64,000 bases of DNA from Prunus persica (taxonomy: Eukaryota > Streptophyta > Magnoliopsida > Rosales > Rosaceae), in assembly GCF_000346465.2 (NCBI RefSeq), contig NC_034010.1:25233579-25297578 (forward strand). Direction: 5' to 3'. The notes beneath the pieces are model-generated. The model saw only the letters and a list, made by a program, of their open reading frames with translations. It searched no databases and was not told the DNA's origin. A program made the position numbers and the translations under genes. Below are positions 34,101 to 44,145 of the stretch, piece after piece. Each line of letters opens with the position of its first letter. The first letter of the stretch is position 1.

Positions 34101-35078
34101 AAGGTAACAGCATTAATAATTTATGTTGATGATATGATTATTACTGGGAATGATAAACAGGAAATATCACAGCTACAAGACTATCTGGCTACGGAGTTTG
34201 AGATGAAGGATCTAGGTGGACTCAAGTATTTCTTGGGAATTGAGGTGGCTCGATCGCAGCAAGGCATATTTCTCTCTCAAAGGAAATATGTCTTAGACTT
34301 GTTGACAGACACAGGAATGCTAGATTGTAAACCTGCGGACACTCCTATTATTCAGAATCATCATCTTGGAGAATATCCGGATCAAGTTCCAACTAACAAA
34401 GAAAGATACCAAAGATTAGTGGGAAGATTGATCTATTTGTCACATACTCGACCAGACATTGCTTATGCGGTGAGCGTTGTCAGTCAATTTATGCACTCTC
34501 CAAGTGAAGACCATATGAATGCAGTTCTTCGGATACTTAGATATTTGAAGTCTGCACCTGGAAAAGGACTTATGTTCTCAAAGCATGGTCATCTAAATAT
34601 TGATGGTTATTCAGATGCAGATTGGGCAGGTAATGTAACAGATAGAAAATCCACATCGGGTTACTTCACATTCGTGGGAGGTAATTTGGTGACATGGAGA
34701 AGCAAGAAACAGAATGTAGTAGCTTTATCCAGTGCAGAAGCCGAGTTCAGAGGCATGACTAAAGGGATTTGTGAACTTCTTTGGTTAAGAAAGTTGCTTA
34801 CTGAACTTGGGTATAAACCTACATCCACAATGAATCTCTTTTGTGATAACAAGGCTGCTATAGCCATTGCACAGAATCCGGTTCAGCATGATCGTACTAA
34901 ACGTGTTGAGGTGGATCGACACTTCATCAAACAAAAGCTTGAGGCTAAAGTGTTTCAGTTTCCTTTTGTGAAATCCGAGGATCAATTGGCGGATATTTTG
35001 ACAAAGGCGATTTCCAGTAAAGCATTCCACAATTCACTAGATCAGTTGGGCATTGGCGACATCTATGCACCAACGTGA
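31116..35078 (+). CDS. Copia polyprotein with shortened, repeat-filled gag region
   Basis: 1,320 codons without a break. The first ~150 residues contain a Thr/Pro/Met low-complexity tract (PTPTPTMTTTTPTMTTTTPT and similar) instead of the usual gag (UBN2-type) domain of some 250 residues. A CX2CX4HX4C zinc knuckle remains (160-173). Then come the aspartic protease with WIIDSGATDH (Asp217), GAG-pre-integrase HRRLGHP (349), integrase with DD35E residues Asp408, Asp471 and Glu507, reverse transcriptase with YVDD at 1003-1006, and RNase H (SDADW, about 1165 onward). Enzymatic parts look intact. Without a normal capsid domain the element probably moves only with capsid supplied by relatives. Its start codon lies close behind the primer-binding site, so there is no room for a missing upstream gag. 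Confidence 0.93.
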   Translation: MGVDDFFNPHGGSTTDSFSHSPPTIIELSAQMAPLLQMQTLTLNPIQNPDPFLTTPTPTLTMPTTTPTPTPTMTTTTPTMTTTTPTPTPTPKTTPTPTPMMTPNPNLSLIQTLIPISTPTPAPTQAQIPIPIPTQPVSYASSAAQIMTSRLTTPTRGLDCAYCGDPRHTCETCFKSHGYPNWWATLIDRGQCNMTSNGTGYGFHTSDKIDSRSWIIDSGATDHMTFDPDDFLNTTQPRRTCIANANGVTYPVTGAGTVALSSSLTLSNTLLVPSLSTKLLSVSQLTEQLNCCVLIYPSFCLLQDIHTKEILGRGTKRGGLYYVDDFSPGMANSVTHPFDSKQKQIWLWHRRLGHPSFSYMKHLIPDLFSGFKDSDFTCDTCILAKSHRVPYPLSTNKCTTPFTLIHSDVWGPSPITAPSGVRWFVTFIDDCTRMTWLYLLKNKNEVFSCFQSFHKQMKTQFNAQIQILRSDNGGEFVNHDFQTYFQQHGIIHETTCPQTPQQNGVAERKNRHLLETARALLIGAHVPRHHWDDAIVTAVHLINRMPSSVLTFKTPLQVLAQHRPLPSVLVLTPRIFGCVAFVHLHKNQRSKLDPCALRCVFVGYATHQKGYRCYHPPTQRTYVTLDVTFLESELFFHDPSSNSTLQGEIRSEEQTWSNLENQEILLCTEMIDHSESGARDYSLSKSDQSPIYSDQLPDSPDPREDISDPSLTLTDNTEQQDEDPPSNSTVPTDQSLENILEVTTPTRLVHLDDKTIEYQLPFRKNRGKPPNRYSPDIGKTSKYPIANHVSTEKLSEPLKAFVHQLSAIHIPTKVSEALKDPKWVQAIKEEMKALEKNQTWTLEIIPRGKKTIGCRWVFTIKHNADGSIERYKARLVAKGYTQTYGIDYEETFAPVAKLNTVRVLLSLAANLDWPLHQFDVKNAFLHGELTEEVYMDIPPGYNTTQTGTVCRLRKALYGLKQSPRAWFGRFTMAMKNNGFKQCNSDHTLFLKHRKGKVTALIIYVDDMIITGNDKQEISQLQDYLATEFEMKDLGGLKYFLGIEVARSQQGIFLSQRKYVLDLLTDTGMLDCKPADTPIIQNHHLGEYPDQVPTNKERYQRLVGRLIYLSHTRPDIAYAVSVVSQFMHSPSEDHMNAVLRILRYLKSAPGKGLMFSKHGHLNIDGYSDADWAGNVTDRKSTSGYFTFVGGNLVTWRSKKQNVVALSSAEAEFRGMTKGICELLWLRKLLTELGYKPTSTMNLFCDNKAAIAIAQNPVQHDRTKRVEVDRHFIKQKLEAKVFQFPFVKSEDQLADILTKAISSKAFHNSLDQLGIGDIYAPT
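31278..31520 (+). repeat. CCCGAC/ACGACG low-complexity tract in the copia element
   Basis: Tandem variants of CCCCGA and CTATGACGACGA encode the Thr/Pro repeats of the polyprotein. The frame is kept because all repeat steps are multiples of three. Confidence 0.85.
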
Positions 35079-35085
35079 GGGGGAG
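35077..35085 (+). promoter_or_regulatory. Polypurine tract of the copia element
   Basis: GAGGGGGAG immediately before the 3' LTR, the plus-strand priming site. It overlaps the stop codon of the polyprotein. Confidence 0.85.
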
Positions 35086-35319
35086 TGTTGGCGTGACTTG
35101 TGGATATTGACTTACTTTCCTTACACACTAAGAATTCCTATTATAATTGTAATTGATTTACTTTAATTCCTGATTTCCTACTGCAAATAGATTTAGGAAT
35201 TTATTATTTACTTGCCCATTCAGGTTTCGTTGTATTATAAATATGACCTCTTACAAGGAGAAGAATACACAGAAAATTCCCACAAACAAATATTCTCTCA
35301 TAGTTTTCATATTTTAGCA
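35086..35319 (+). repeat. 3' LTR of the copia element
   Basis: 234 bp, one substitution from the 5' LTR. Confidence 0.95.
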
Positions 35320-35480
35320 AAATTATCTCCCAAACATAATCTAGTTTCTGTATGGGTTGAAGATGAGATTTATTGAACTCTCGTTCCCACTGGATTAATA
35401 TAGGCCACCATCAACACAACTGACAGTTCCCCACCCTTTGTTTTCACTTTCTTTCTGCATGATCACAGTAAAAGTTTTCC

Positions 35481-35590
35481 AACTCAGAATTTTGGCAGCA
35501 TGAAAATTACTTAGAATGATCACGGTAAGGTGTGATTGAAGATGATCTAAATTCTCCAACTCAGAATTTTGGCAGCATGAAAATTACTTA
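35481..35590. repeat. 33-bp direct repeat, 44-bp spacer
   Basis: AACTCAGAATTTTGGCAGCA and 13 following bases occur identically at 35481-35513 and 35558-35590. Each is preceded by a GATCAC(A/G)GTAA-type sequence, so the duplicated unit is about 77 bp. Confidence 0.85.
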
Positions 35591-36445
35591 TTCTCTGTTC
35601 AAATTGATATAGTGGTAAAAAGTTCTTGACTAGCTTTTATTCACTGCTTCCCAATTTTCCTCCTCTGGTTATTTTGGCTGCATGGCTTAGCATGCCAGCC
35701 ACTCACAATTGTTGACCTAGAAGGGGTAAATTTCAAACCAACCATCATCCAGTTGCACTGTCAAATTAAATGTGGAAGGACAATTTCATCACCCAGTTGG
35801 TACTCACTTTTGCAGGCTTTTTATTATTTATTTTTTGTAATATGTGATTTAACCACTCACTTTAATTTGATAAAAGCACTTTTCTGGAAAGCCAGAATAT
35901 GAGTTTGTGAAAAGGTACAGGCCTTTCAGAAAGTTTCCCAGAACAGAACTTCTTGACCCTTCAGGAATACCAAGTAGTCTTATTGAGTTAAAATGCAGAC
36001 TTGTTTGTAATCTTCTGAAAATACATCATGCTCCTTTCTGGAGTTCAGATCGTGGCAGAGCAGTTTTTTGTTCTTTCTTAAACACATCATGCTCCTTCTG
36101 GAGTGGCAAATATAAATCTTTACCATATAACCGCTACATGGTTTTTTGATAGTTCTGCTTCTGACATCAAATTGTGTTGAGAAATACATCAATCTCTGTG
36201 GCAATAATTACAAATGCAATATGTTACAAAATAAACTAGTTGCTCACAAGAATAGTTCCTCACATAATGCAATTTGCAAAGTAATGGTGCTGCATAGAAA
36301 GAATAGAACTAAGCCTTTCTATGCAAAATGAGTGAACAGATAAAGCTTAGAAAAATATTCTTCATTTTGATCTAACCAATATCTGTACCTCTCTTGAAAG
36401 GATTGACCAATGTTATTTGCAGTCTTTTCAGTTCAGACATTGGCA

Positions 36446-37870
36446 TCATCCAGGTCCAACGCCACCTACACGCACTGCATTCATAACCTCCTCAAATGTG
36501 ACAAAGCTTAGGCGTTCATCATTGATCCAACTAAGCCTATCCATGAAAGGGTTGACCAAAGTTGTTGGAGGGTACCTTTCTATGCAGTCTTTCCACACAT
36601 TGGCATCATGCAAATCCCTCAACACCACCCACACACAATTATTGCACTCATAACCTGCACCAAAGCTCACCATCAGAATCTTGTCTCGCTTCTTAAGCCG
36701 CTTCTTGGCCTCCATGTATCCCAAAACATACCAAAGGCCACCGGAGGATGTGTTGCCAAATCGGTGAAGTGCCATTCGAGCAGGCTCTAGATCATAGTCA
36801 TTGAGGCCTAAACTATTGCCAACCCCATTAACAACTGCACCTTCTGTAGGCGGTATGCAGAAGTGCTCAAGTCCAGCCTTGAGATTCAAACCTGTCCCGT
36901 CTGCTCCAACACCGCGGCGATGCTCAGCAACTTTGTTTTGGCGGCGAGACATGATCACATAGCGCAGCAATTCAGTCAGCGGCAGCACTTTGCGCACCAG
37001 CACACGCAGGTTCATAGTAAGAGCTTTGGCAGCAACTTTGGCTATGCTTTTGCTGAGATTAAAACCCCTGAACCCATGTTTATCTTCTACTTGTATGGAG
37101 CAGCCATAGCCTTCATCACTCGAACCATGATGGGTTCTTACAATGCATTCCAATTTCAAGAGGGCTCTGTGCTTGAGAGCCTTGTTGTTTGTGAAAAGCA
37201 TAGAACACCCTCCTGACCGGTAAAGACAGTTAGCAAGAATCATAGGCTTCACTTTGCCGCGGTACCAATTTGGACCAAGGGACTCTGTGCTCACAACAAC
37301 AGCATGTACATTCTTATATGTCTTGAACAAGTTCTGCACAAGATCAATGGCCACAAGGCTCCCACTGCAGCCCATGCCAGAGAGGTTGAAGGCCTTGATA
37401 TCCTTCTTCATCTTGTAATGGTTTATAATCCTAGACGTTAGAGAAGGCGCAGGGGAGAAGAGTGACACATTGACAACAAGTATGTCGATTTTCGAAGGTG
37501 AAATTCCTGTTCTGTCAAACAGCTTGTCAAGTGTGACAGAGAATATATCATCCATCTCCCACAGTGCATCTTCCAAGCTAGGGCAATCTTCGCGGCCAGC
37601 AATGACATTTCTTGGACCGTAAGTTTCTTCCCCGAGGCCCGAATTGACAATAGTCTTGAGGAGAAACCTGTATTCTTCTAGGCCAAGGTTCTTGTTCCGC
37701 TGAATGATTTTGACACAGGACTCAGTGTCGAGTTTCCTGTCATCGGTGGCCTTGTAGCACTCATAGGCCAGCAAGTAGCATTGTTGGTTCCTCCATTGAA
37801 GAACCAACTTACAGAGGTAGAGACAAGCACAGAACAGAGGCAATAAACACATTGCCATGAAAAGCTCCAT
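36446..37870 (-). CDS. 3-ketoacyl-CoA synthase-like (copy 3), catalytic His lost
   Basis: 474 residues, intronless, same strand as copies 1 and 2 but clearly more diverged. Nucleophile Cys168 (NLSGMGCSGS), His336, His369 and Asn373 (LHRFGNTS) are present. The HFCIHPGGRA motif has become HFCIPPTEGA: the His of the Cys-His-Asn triad is Pro340 (codon CCG at 36851-36853) and the GGRA turn is gone. The enzyme is predicted to be unable to condense. The frame is nevertheless open throughout, and the C-terminus runs on in a new Gly/Val-rich tail (NAVRVGGVGPG). It is either a recent pseudogene in waiting or a non-catalytic KCS-like protein, for example one acting within the elongase complex; the latter is speculation. 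N-terminal membrane segment at residues 1-26. Confidence 0.88.
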   Translation of the reverse strand: MELFMAMCLLPLFCACLYLCKLVLQWRNQQCYLLAYECYKATDDRKLDTESCVKIIQRNKNLGLEEYRFLLKTIVNSGLGEETYGPRNVIAGREDCPSLEDALWEMDDIFSVTLDKLFDRTGISPSKIDILVVNVSLFSPAPSLTSRIINHYKMKKDIKAFNLSGMGCSGSLVAIDLVQNLFKTYKNVHAVVVSTESLGPNWYRGKVKPMILANCLYRSGGCSMLFTNNKALKHRALLKLECIVRTHHGSSDEGYGCSIQVEDKHGFRGFNLSKSIAKVAAKALTMNLRVLVRKVLPLTELLRYVIMSRRQNKVAEHRRGVGADGTGLNLKAGLEHFCIPPTEGAVVNGVGNSLGLNDYDLEPARMALHRFGNTSSGGLWYVLGYMEAKKRLKKRDKILMVSFGAGYECNNCVWVVLRDLHDANVWKDCIERYPPTTLVNPFMDRLSWINDERLSFVTFEEVMNAVRVGGVGPG

Positions 37871-39148
37871 GAAAATGGAAAGAAAAAGCTGAGAGATTTT
37901 TACTTGGTTCTACTCGTGTGTGGAAACTAGTACCACTGCACGCTACTTTATACTACAAATTGTGGATCATAATTTGGAACTCTTGTTTATGATCTAAACA
38001 ACATCAGATGTGACATATGAAAGCTCACATGTTTGCAAATTTAAGTCCAATTAATGCTTGATTTATCTTCTAATTAATGAAATCAATGATACATATTTGT
38101 TGCAATAATTAAGATGAAGTTGATACATATTATCTCTCCTAATATTTTGGACTAAGTATTAGTAATGTTGTACACCTTGTGTATAATTGTTGCTGAAAAA
38201 AATGAAAATAAAAACATTAGTATAATTTTTAATTAATTATGTTGTACATATGCATAAATTTTAAGATCCAGCCTGTAATGAAAGTTGGGTGTGACTGAAG
38301 TAAAGGCCTGTGCTCCCATTAAAAAAAAATGGAAAAAAGAGTAAAGGCCTGTGATGCAAGAAAGGCAGCATACACCAATGGGCCAGTCTCTCCATTTATA
38401 TCATCAGAGCCGTAAATGCTCATTATGAGACTCTTGAAAATGTGGGCCTCCAAGTCCTAGGGCTTTTTCATTTTGTTGGCATCGATATTGGAACCCTAAC
38501 CCAGCCTAATTCAAGTTACTTTCTCGTTAATAATGTATGTATCCTCACGGATTTTAGTCTACTTTTTGTCAATTTGTGTATGAGCCGGCGTCTATGTACT
38601 CGTCACATGCAAGAGTATTATGATACTTTCATGCTCATTTCATTGTTTGGTGTGAAAATTCACGATTCAATGAAATAGACCCGGGACGACCAAAATACTC
38701 CTACACAAAATAATAGAAATTAAAGAGCTTACTAGGGTTGGGGACGGATGAAGACCACAAGTTTTTTGTTAACAAAACTTAGACAAAAAAAAACTAATAC
38801 TACATGACTTATATTTGAATATAAAATTCAGTAAATTAATCTTACATTCCTCCCTTATAGAAGAGTGAAAAAATTTCCATTTTTAAGAGTTTCACTAATG
38901 ACTTTTTTAAAATGCCAACGACATGTGTAAAGAGTGATTTGAGTGAGAAATGTAGAATTGTACTTGAGGAGGAGGCAATATTAAAAAGGGAATATTCAGT
39001 ATTAGTCCAAATTTAAAAAAAAAACTGCAGATGTAATTGGTAGTAAACATTAACAACGGTAAATAAATAAAGGGGGTGGGGTAAATCAGTTTGCTGTTGT
39101 GATCCGCATGTTCGTTTTTAGGTAAATTTCAGACACAGGAAGACGGAC
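37871..39148. other. Intergenic between KCS copy 3 and the pectate-lyase-like gene
   Basis: AT-rich. Contains the divergent promoters of the two flanking genes but no element I can point to with confidence. Confidence 0.4.
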
Positions 39149-41148
39149 ATGGCCTCGCTACCGTACGCCGACGTGGATTTCAGCTTGAGAGCATTGTCCG
39201 GTCGGGCCGAGGGCTTCGGCCGGTTCGCCATCGGCGGCCTCCACGGGCCGCTCTATTTCGTCACCACTTTGGCAGGTTCGTCTGGTTTTACTTCTTGGCC
39301 ATTTTTAAAATCATTTAGGTCAGTGATTGTGTAGCAGTCAAATTTCTATATGTTTATCATATCCCATGCTTGATATTGTGTGGGGTTTTGTTTCTGAGCA
39401 AAATTTAATGTGGGGTTGGAAGAAACTGTCTCACATGGCTGGAGAAAGGACCAGATTGGCTGGGGCCTGGATCCCATAGCTTTTTTTTTAACCTTCTCAT
39501 TGATGATATTTCAGGCTTTCTACGCAAACAAAAATAAAAATATGGAAAATTTGAACATGTTATAAACAGCTGCTAATGAAAAAGCGAAATTTGGAATTGG
39601 AATTGGATTTGTGGAAGTGACAATATCACTATTACATTTCTGAGAAATTGGGTTGTTTCTATGAAACTTTATATTAGGTCTGTGAGTTTTGTTTATTGGC
39701 TGGATGGAAATTCGAAATCTTTCCATGTTGCATTTGGGATAAATAAAATGTTATGTTTTGGTATTCAGATGATGGTCCAGGCTCACTTCGTGAAGGATGT
39801 CGAAAACAAGAACCACTGTGGATTGTCTTTGAGGTTTCTGGCACCATTCACCTTTCGTCTTACTTGAGTGTGTCATCTTATAAGACAATTGATGGACGAG
39901 GCCAGAGAGTAAAGCTCACAGGAAAGGGCCTTAGACTGAAGGAATGTGAACACATAATTGTCTGCAACCTTGAGTTTCAAGGCGGTAGAGGACATGATGT
40001 TGATGGCATTCAGATAAAACCGAATTCTAGGCACATTTGGATAGACCGATGCAGCCTTCGTGATTATGATGATGGACTCATAGATATCACCAGACAAAGT
40101 ACAGATATAACCATCTCTAGGTGGGTTCAATCTGATGTGCCTTATAGGATCTAAATGTGGATACTGAGATAATGTATCTTATGATTTCTTCTTTCCTTTG
40201 CACCAGATGTTACTTCGCACAACATGACAAGACAATGCTTATTGGAGCAGACCCCTCCCACGTTGGCGATAGATGCATTCGGGTGACAATTCATCATTGT
40301 TTTTTTGATGGGACAAGGCAAAGACAACCTCGCCTTAGATTTGGGAAAGTTCATCTTTACAACAATTACACTCGAAACTGGGGTATATATGCTGTTTGCG
40401 CCAGCGTAGAATCCCAGGTAACTGAGGCCTCTTTAATATCTTTTCATTTCAATATCTCCTTGATATGTTGAATTTATTCTACATATTCTAATTACATTTT
40501 TTATATCAGATATACTCCCAATGCAACATATATGAAGCAGGAAATAAGAAAAAGACTTTTGAATATTATACAGAAAAGGTACATGACCATCTCTCGCTCA
40601 TTTATCGTTAGTTTGGTATTAATCTGAAGAATGCAGGTTCATTACATCCACAATACTATTCAATTCTGAGACAGGATACAGTGATGCCACAATCATCTGC
40701 GTTAGTTTAGAATAATGTACAAGTCTTAGTAAAAGAACCTAGAATTAGTAATATGTCGCACATGCTTTTGTGAGTAAGATATTTATTTTCACTGAAAATA
40801 ATATAAGCTACATGCGTAAGTTCTTTTTAAGTAAAAAATGGTTACAACTTGCATCCCATTGTCTGTGAAGACACTCTGTCTCAAATGCTTGCAATCTTCC
40901 AACAGGCAGCAGACAGAGAAGAGGCAAAATCTGGCTTCATAAGTTCTGAGGGCGACCTATTCCTGAACGGAGCTCAACCATGCGCATTAACAGGGTTCAA
41001 TCAAGAATGCATGTTCCATCCAAGTGAATTTTATCCACATTGGACTATGGAAGCAGCCTCAGATTCTCTTAAAACTATTCTCCAAATTCTTACAGGTTGG
41101 CAATCCATTCATAGGCCAGCAGAGCAGGCGCAGGCGGTAACTGTATAG
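39149..41148 (+). CDS. Pectate-lyase-like protein (PL1 fold), no signal peptide
   Basis: Five exons: 39149-39275, 39769-40120, 40207-40417, 40510-40578, 40906-41148. All are GT-AG and phase-consistent, giving 333 residues. PL1 enzymes cleave de-esterified pectin by beta-elimination. Seen: GRAEGFGRFAIGG and DDGPGSLREGC at the N-terminus, the right-handed helix core with HIWIDRCSLRDYDDGLIDI (canonical WIDH here has Arg for His), DITISRCYFAQHDKTMLIG (HDK at 166-168) and RQRQPRLRFG (RxPR, catalytic-type Arg at 202). The N-terminus MASLPYADVDFSLRAL is not a secretion signal, so the protein is probably intracellular, unlike classical wall pectate lyases. This matches a conserved plant subfamily annotated as pectin lyase-like; its substrate is unknown to me. 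Confidence 0.87.
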
Positions 41149-41909
41149 CTTTTTATTATCACACATGTATAACAGGATTTTATAGATCCTATTACAGAAT
41201 ATGCTTTACTTCTGTTTTAATTTTGTTCAAGCTGAGTGAATGAACTCCAAATTCGCTATCTTTTTATTGTAGCTTAAAGGAGTAATCCATCAATTATGAT
41301 AAGTATTCCATAACACACATACACGTGTATACATTTACTAATGCTTGTTATCATGCATGCATATATGGATCCTATAGATGACTGTATTTCCAGAGTATTC
41401 ATGTTAGGCAAATATATATCCTGTGATTTTCTATGCGCGTGTGAACTTTAGGCTAAATATTAAATTTCCAGAGTAATCATATTAGGCTAAATAAGTACAT
41501 TAAAAAGATTTTAGGCTTAAAACCCAATTGAGTTTATTTAAAATGGCTTAACACCTTTATAATTTGCAATTGTTTGACTTTGTGTAGCATCACCTAATTA
41601 GTTTTGTTTAATATTTTCTGTTTGGAATATCAAGCATTCAAAAATAGACATCTTTTTATATGACCATCTTTTGGTTTAAATAAAAAAGTTTGGTAAACTT
41701 CCAAAGTGATCTGTAGCGTCCAAGTGGGCGATATGTGAATGAAGGGATAGCAGTACAAAATAATGTCATTAATATCGACTATATGATTCCCTATATTCTA
41801 ATCATAGAAATAACTTGAAGCTTGAGAAAGTTGGCAGTTCGTATTCTCACAGTATCATGCACCAGCCATCAAAATGGTATAGTTTGTATTGTAATAGCAC
41901 TGCATCATT
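41149..41909. other. Convergent intergenic region (3' ends of the PL1-like gene and EXO70)
   Basis: AT-rich 3' flanks of two convergent genes. A short near-repeat (CCAGAGTATTCATGTTAGGC at about 41391 and CCAGAGTAATCATATTAGGC at about 41468) is present. No gene. Confidence 0.5.
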
Positions 41910-43826
41910 TTAGATGAGGAAGCATCTCTGAGAAGGCACCAATGAAGATGAAGTGGTAGAACTAACTGAGGCGGAAGTCCCATGGAACAAATCAGACAAG
42001 TAATTCCCCAAGTCATTTGGTGAAACTCTTGCCAACAACTCCATATTTTTCTCCCCACTTAGCATCACCATGTATGTGTCGTAGAATTCTTGATAGGTTG
42101 GTACTAGTTTCTGTGAAATTGACACCTTCAAGTCATTCCTCAACTTCCCATCCTCTACAATCCAGGATGTCTGTTTCCTATATGCCTCTTCAAACGCTGT
42201 GTTGAACTTCCTAAAACACTCCTTTGCCATTTCAGGAGATATGTCTGCTGACCTCTCTGGTAATGATGATAACACCTTTGTCCACGCTGTGGTTTCGTAG
42301 TTTGAAGCATACAGTTTAACCTTCTTCATGTGTTCAGATACCCAATCTTTACCAAGGAGGAGTTTCAGGTTGGGTGTGTTGTTCACCTTCTCAACAATGA
42401 AGTGAAGATTGTTGGCAAGGAAGAGATATGACAAAGACACATCTTTATAAATCTCAGCTTTGATGTCAAGCTTGCACAAAAGGACTAAAATGAGCCAAGC
42501 TAGGTGGACTGACACTTCTGGTGTTGAACAGTCATCTGACACTACGCTTTTGAATTCTTGAAATGATGAATTCCCTGGTGGTGGATGGTCAGCAAGGATA
42601 TCAGAGAGAACTCCATAGTAATCTGCTAGTGAAGATACATAGTTCATCACTGATTGGGTAAGTGGGTGAATCCCGCCTCCGAAAACTAGAATCTTTGATG
42701 AGTCCTTTTGAATTGTTGATTCGAAGTCGGAAAGAATGGTCCGAACAGAATCTGAAAGTTTGAGCCATGATGAAAGAGCTTGTAGCTTTATAGCTTGGGT
42801 TGATTCAGAGTCGAATATAGATTCAATCTCCGGCCAAAGATCAGAGACTGCTTCATAGATTTCCAGTTGCCAGAAAATTCTTTCTGGGGCTTTCTTGTTC
42901 TTCACAATGAGTTCAGGAAATCTGAATAGGGTGGTGGCTCCTTCTTTGGTTATCTCATAGAAGCATGACTCTTTGATATTCTCAGATGCTGAAAACACAT
43001 GATCACAGAGATATTTTTCTCCACGAAATAGTGCTTTCACAGCAATCTTTACAGCATCCATCCAGTTCCTGAGTATGCTTTCTAGTCCTTCCAAATCCAT
43101 TTTATGAACTTGCGGAGATTTGAACTGTTGGATTCCAAGGCGAAACAATCCTCCATCCACTATTGACTTCCGGATAATTTTGTATATCTTCACGCACTCT
43201 ATACCATAGCCAGAACTGATCATACAATCAGCTATTGACTTCAGGTCTGACATGGCAAATGCTGAGGCTCTCTCAACCTCTGTGATTGACTCACCAACAA
43301 TTTCCAACTCGTCTTCTGATCCAGCCTCGTCTGCATTATAAAATTTGGCTGATCCTGAGGATCGACTTGAAACCGATTCAGGGTCAAGGTGATCCCGGTT
43401 TGCAGACAATATCTGGTAAAACTCTTTTTCAAGCCTTTTCATCGCTGTTTGCATTAGATTTTGAGCAAGTACAAGCTTGCTGGCTGAGCTTCCACCAACT
43501 AAAACATGCATAGCACTACGCAAGTAGTTTACGGATTTGAGGAACTCTTTGGCTTCTTTTCTGCTATGCTGGAACAGAAAAGTGATTTTGGTGTATGAGG
43601 AAGAGTTTGGATCCCATTTGGTGATGATGGATTCAGCAATTGCGATGTTTTCTTCCATCATCAGTAGAGAGAAGCTGCGGGAAGGGGTTGAAGCAGTGCA
43701 AGAGCTTGAAAGTGAATGTGAAGAAGAAGAGTTGGTTTTGGTAGATTGGAAGAAAAAGCGGCTTGGCGTTACTTTTCTTGGTGCGAGTGTAGCAGCACCA
43801 CTCTTAGGGGTCTCTGATAGCATCAT
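41910..43826 (-). CDS. EXO70 exocyst subunit (H-type likely)
   Basis: Intronless, 638 residues. EXO70 anchors the exocyst to PI(4,5)P2-rich plasma membrane and directs secretory vesicles; plants have many paralogues. Seen: MEENIAIAESIITKWDP near residue 60 (typical of plant EXO70 N-termini), the long helical pfam EXO70 domain from about 240 to the end with ILRNWMDAVKIAVK, HPLTQSVMNYVSSLADY and WTKVLSSLPE, and a CFLI C-terminus. The Ser/Thr-rich first 55 residues are poorly conserved. Lack of introns and the divergent N-terminus fit the stress- and defence-linked EXO70 groups (H, E, F); I favour H on overall look only. The first of two adjacent ATGs is taken. A GA microsatellite lies in the 5' leader. 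Confidence 0.9.
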   Translation of the reverse strand: MMLSETPKSGAATLAPRKVTPSRFFFQSTKTNSSSSHSLSSSCTASTPSRSFSLLMMEENIAIAESIITKWDPNSSSYTKITFLFQHSRKEAKEFLKSVNYLRSAMHVLVGGSSASKLVLAQNLMQTAMKRLEKEFYQILSANRDHLDPESVSSRSSGSAKFYNADEAGSEDELEIVGESITEVERASAFAMSDLKSIADCMISSGYGIECVKIYKIIRKSIVDGGLFRLGIQQFKSPQVHKMDLEGLESILRNWMDAVKIAVKALFRGEKYLCDHVFSASENIKESCFYEITKEGATTLFRFPELIVKNKKAPERIFWQLEIYEAVSDLWPEIESIFDSESTQAIKLQALSSWLKLSDSVRTILSDFESTIQKDSSKILVFGGGIHPLTQSVMNYVSSLADYYGVLSDILADHPPPGNSSFQEFKSVVSDDCSTPEVSVHLAWLILVLLCKLDIKAEIYKDVSLSYLFLANNLHFIVEKVNNTPNLKLLLGKDWVSEHMKKVKLYASNYETTAWTKVLSSLPERSADISPEMAKECFRKFNTAFEEAYRKQTSWIVEDGKLRNDLKVSISQKLVPTYQEFYDTYMVMLSGEKNMELLARVSPNDLGNYLSDLFHGTSASVSSTTSSSLVPSQRCFLI

Positions 43827-43879
43827 TGAGCCTGGAAAGGGTGTTAAGATTGAGAAGAAGAAGAGCTTGTAAGCTCAAA

Positions 43880-43882
<3 letters not shown>

Positions 43883-43915
<33 letters not shown>
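43883..43915. repeat. (GA)n microsatellite in the EXO70 5' leader
   Basis: About 33 bp of GA directly upstream of the EXO70 start (CT on the coding strand). Such tracts are frequent in plant 5' UTRs. Confidence 0.9.
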
Positions 43916-43917
<2 letters not shown>

Positions 43918-44145
43918 CACTGCCTGCTTTTCTTGGTTATGGTGGTTTGGCTTTGGAAGTGTTTTATAGAGGAGAGCCGTTGGTTCCCAATTGAGGGAGG
44001 TGGATGTGCTTGGAATTTTAGACTTGACTGGCTCTGGCAAACAGCCTGCGTGCCCCACTGGATAAAGACCCAAGTAAATCAATTTGAGCCATTCTAATTT
44101 TAGCTTGGTCAAGTAGTTTTTTGCATTGAATTTTCTTGGTTTCAT

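Larger units (their letters stand above)
30823..35319 (+). mobile_element. Ty1-copia LTR retrotransposon, recent insertion
   Basis: 4,497 bp. Two 234-bp LTRs (30823-31056 and 35086-35319) start TG, end CA and differ at a single position (A versus G in GGTTTC(A/G)TTG). A 5-bp target duplication AAATT flanks the element (30818-30822 and 35320-35324). A primer-binding site for initiator tRNA-Met follows the 5' LTR, and a polypurine tract precedes the 3' LTR. One uninterrupted polyprotein frame lies between. The order protease-integrase-RT-RNase H identifies the copia superfamily. LTR identity and the clean duplication show a very recent insertion. Confidence 0.97.
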
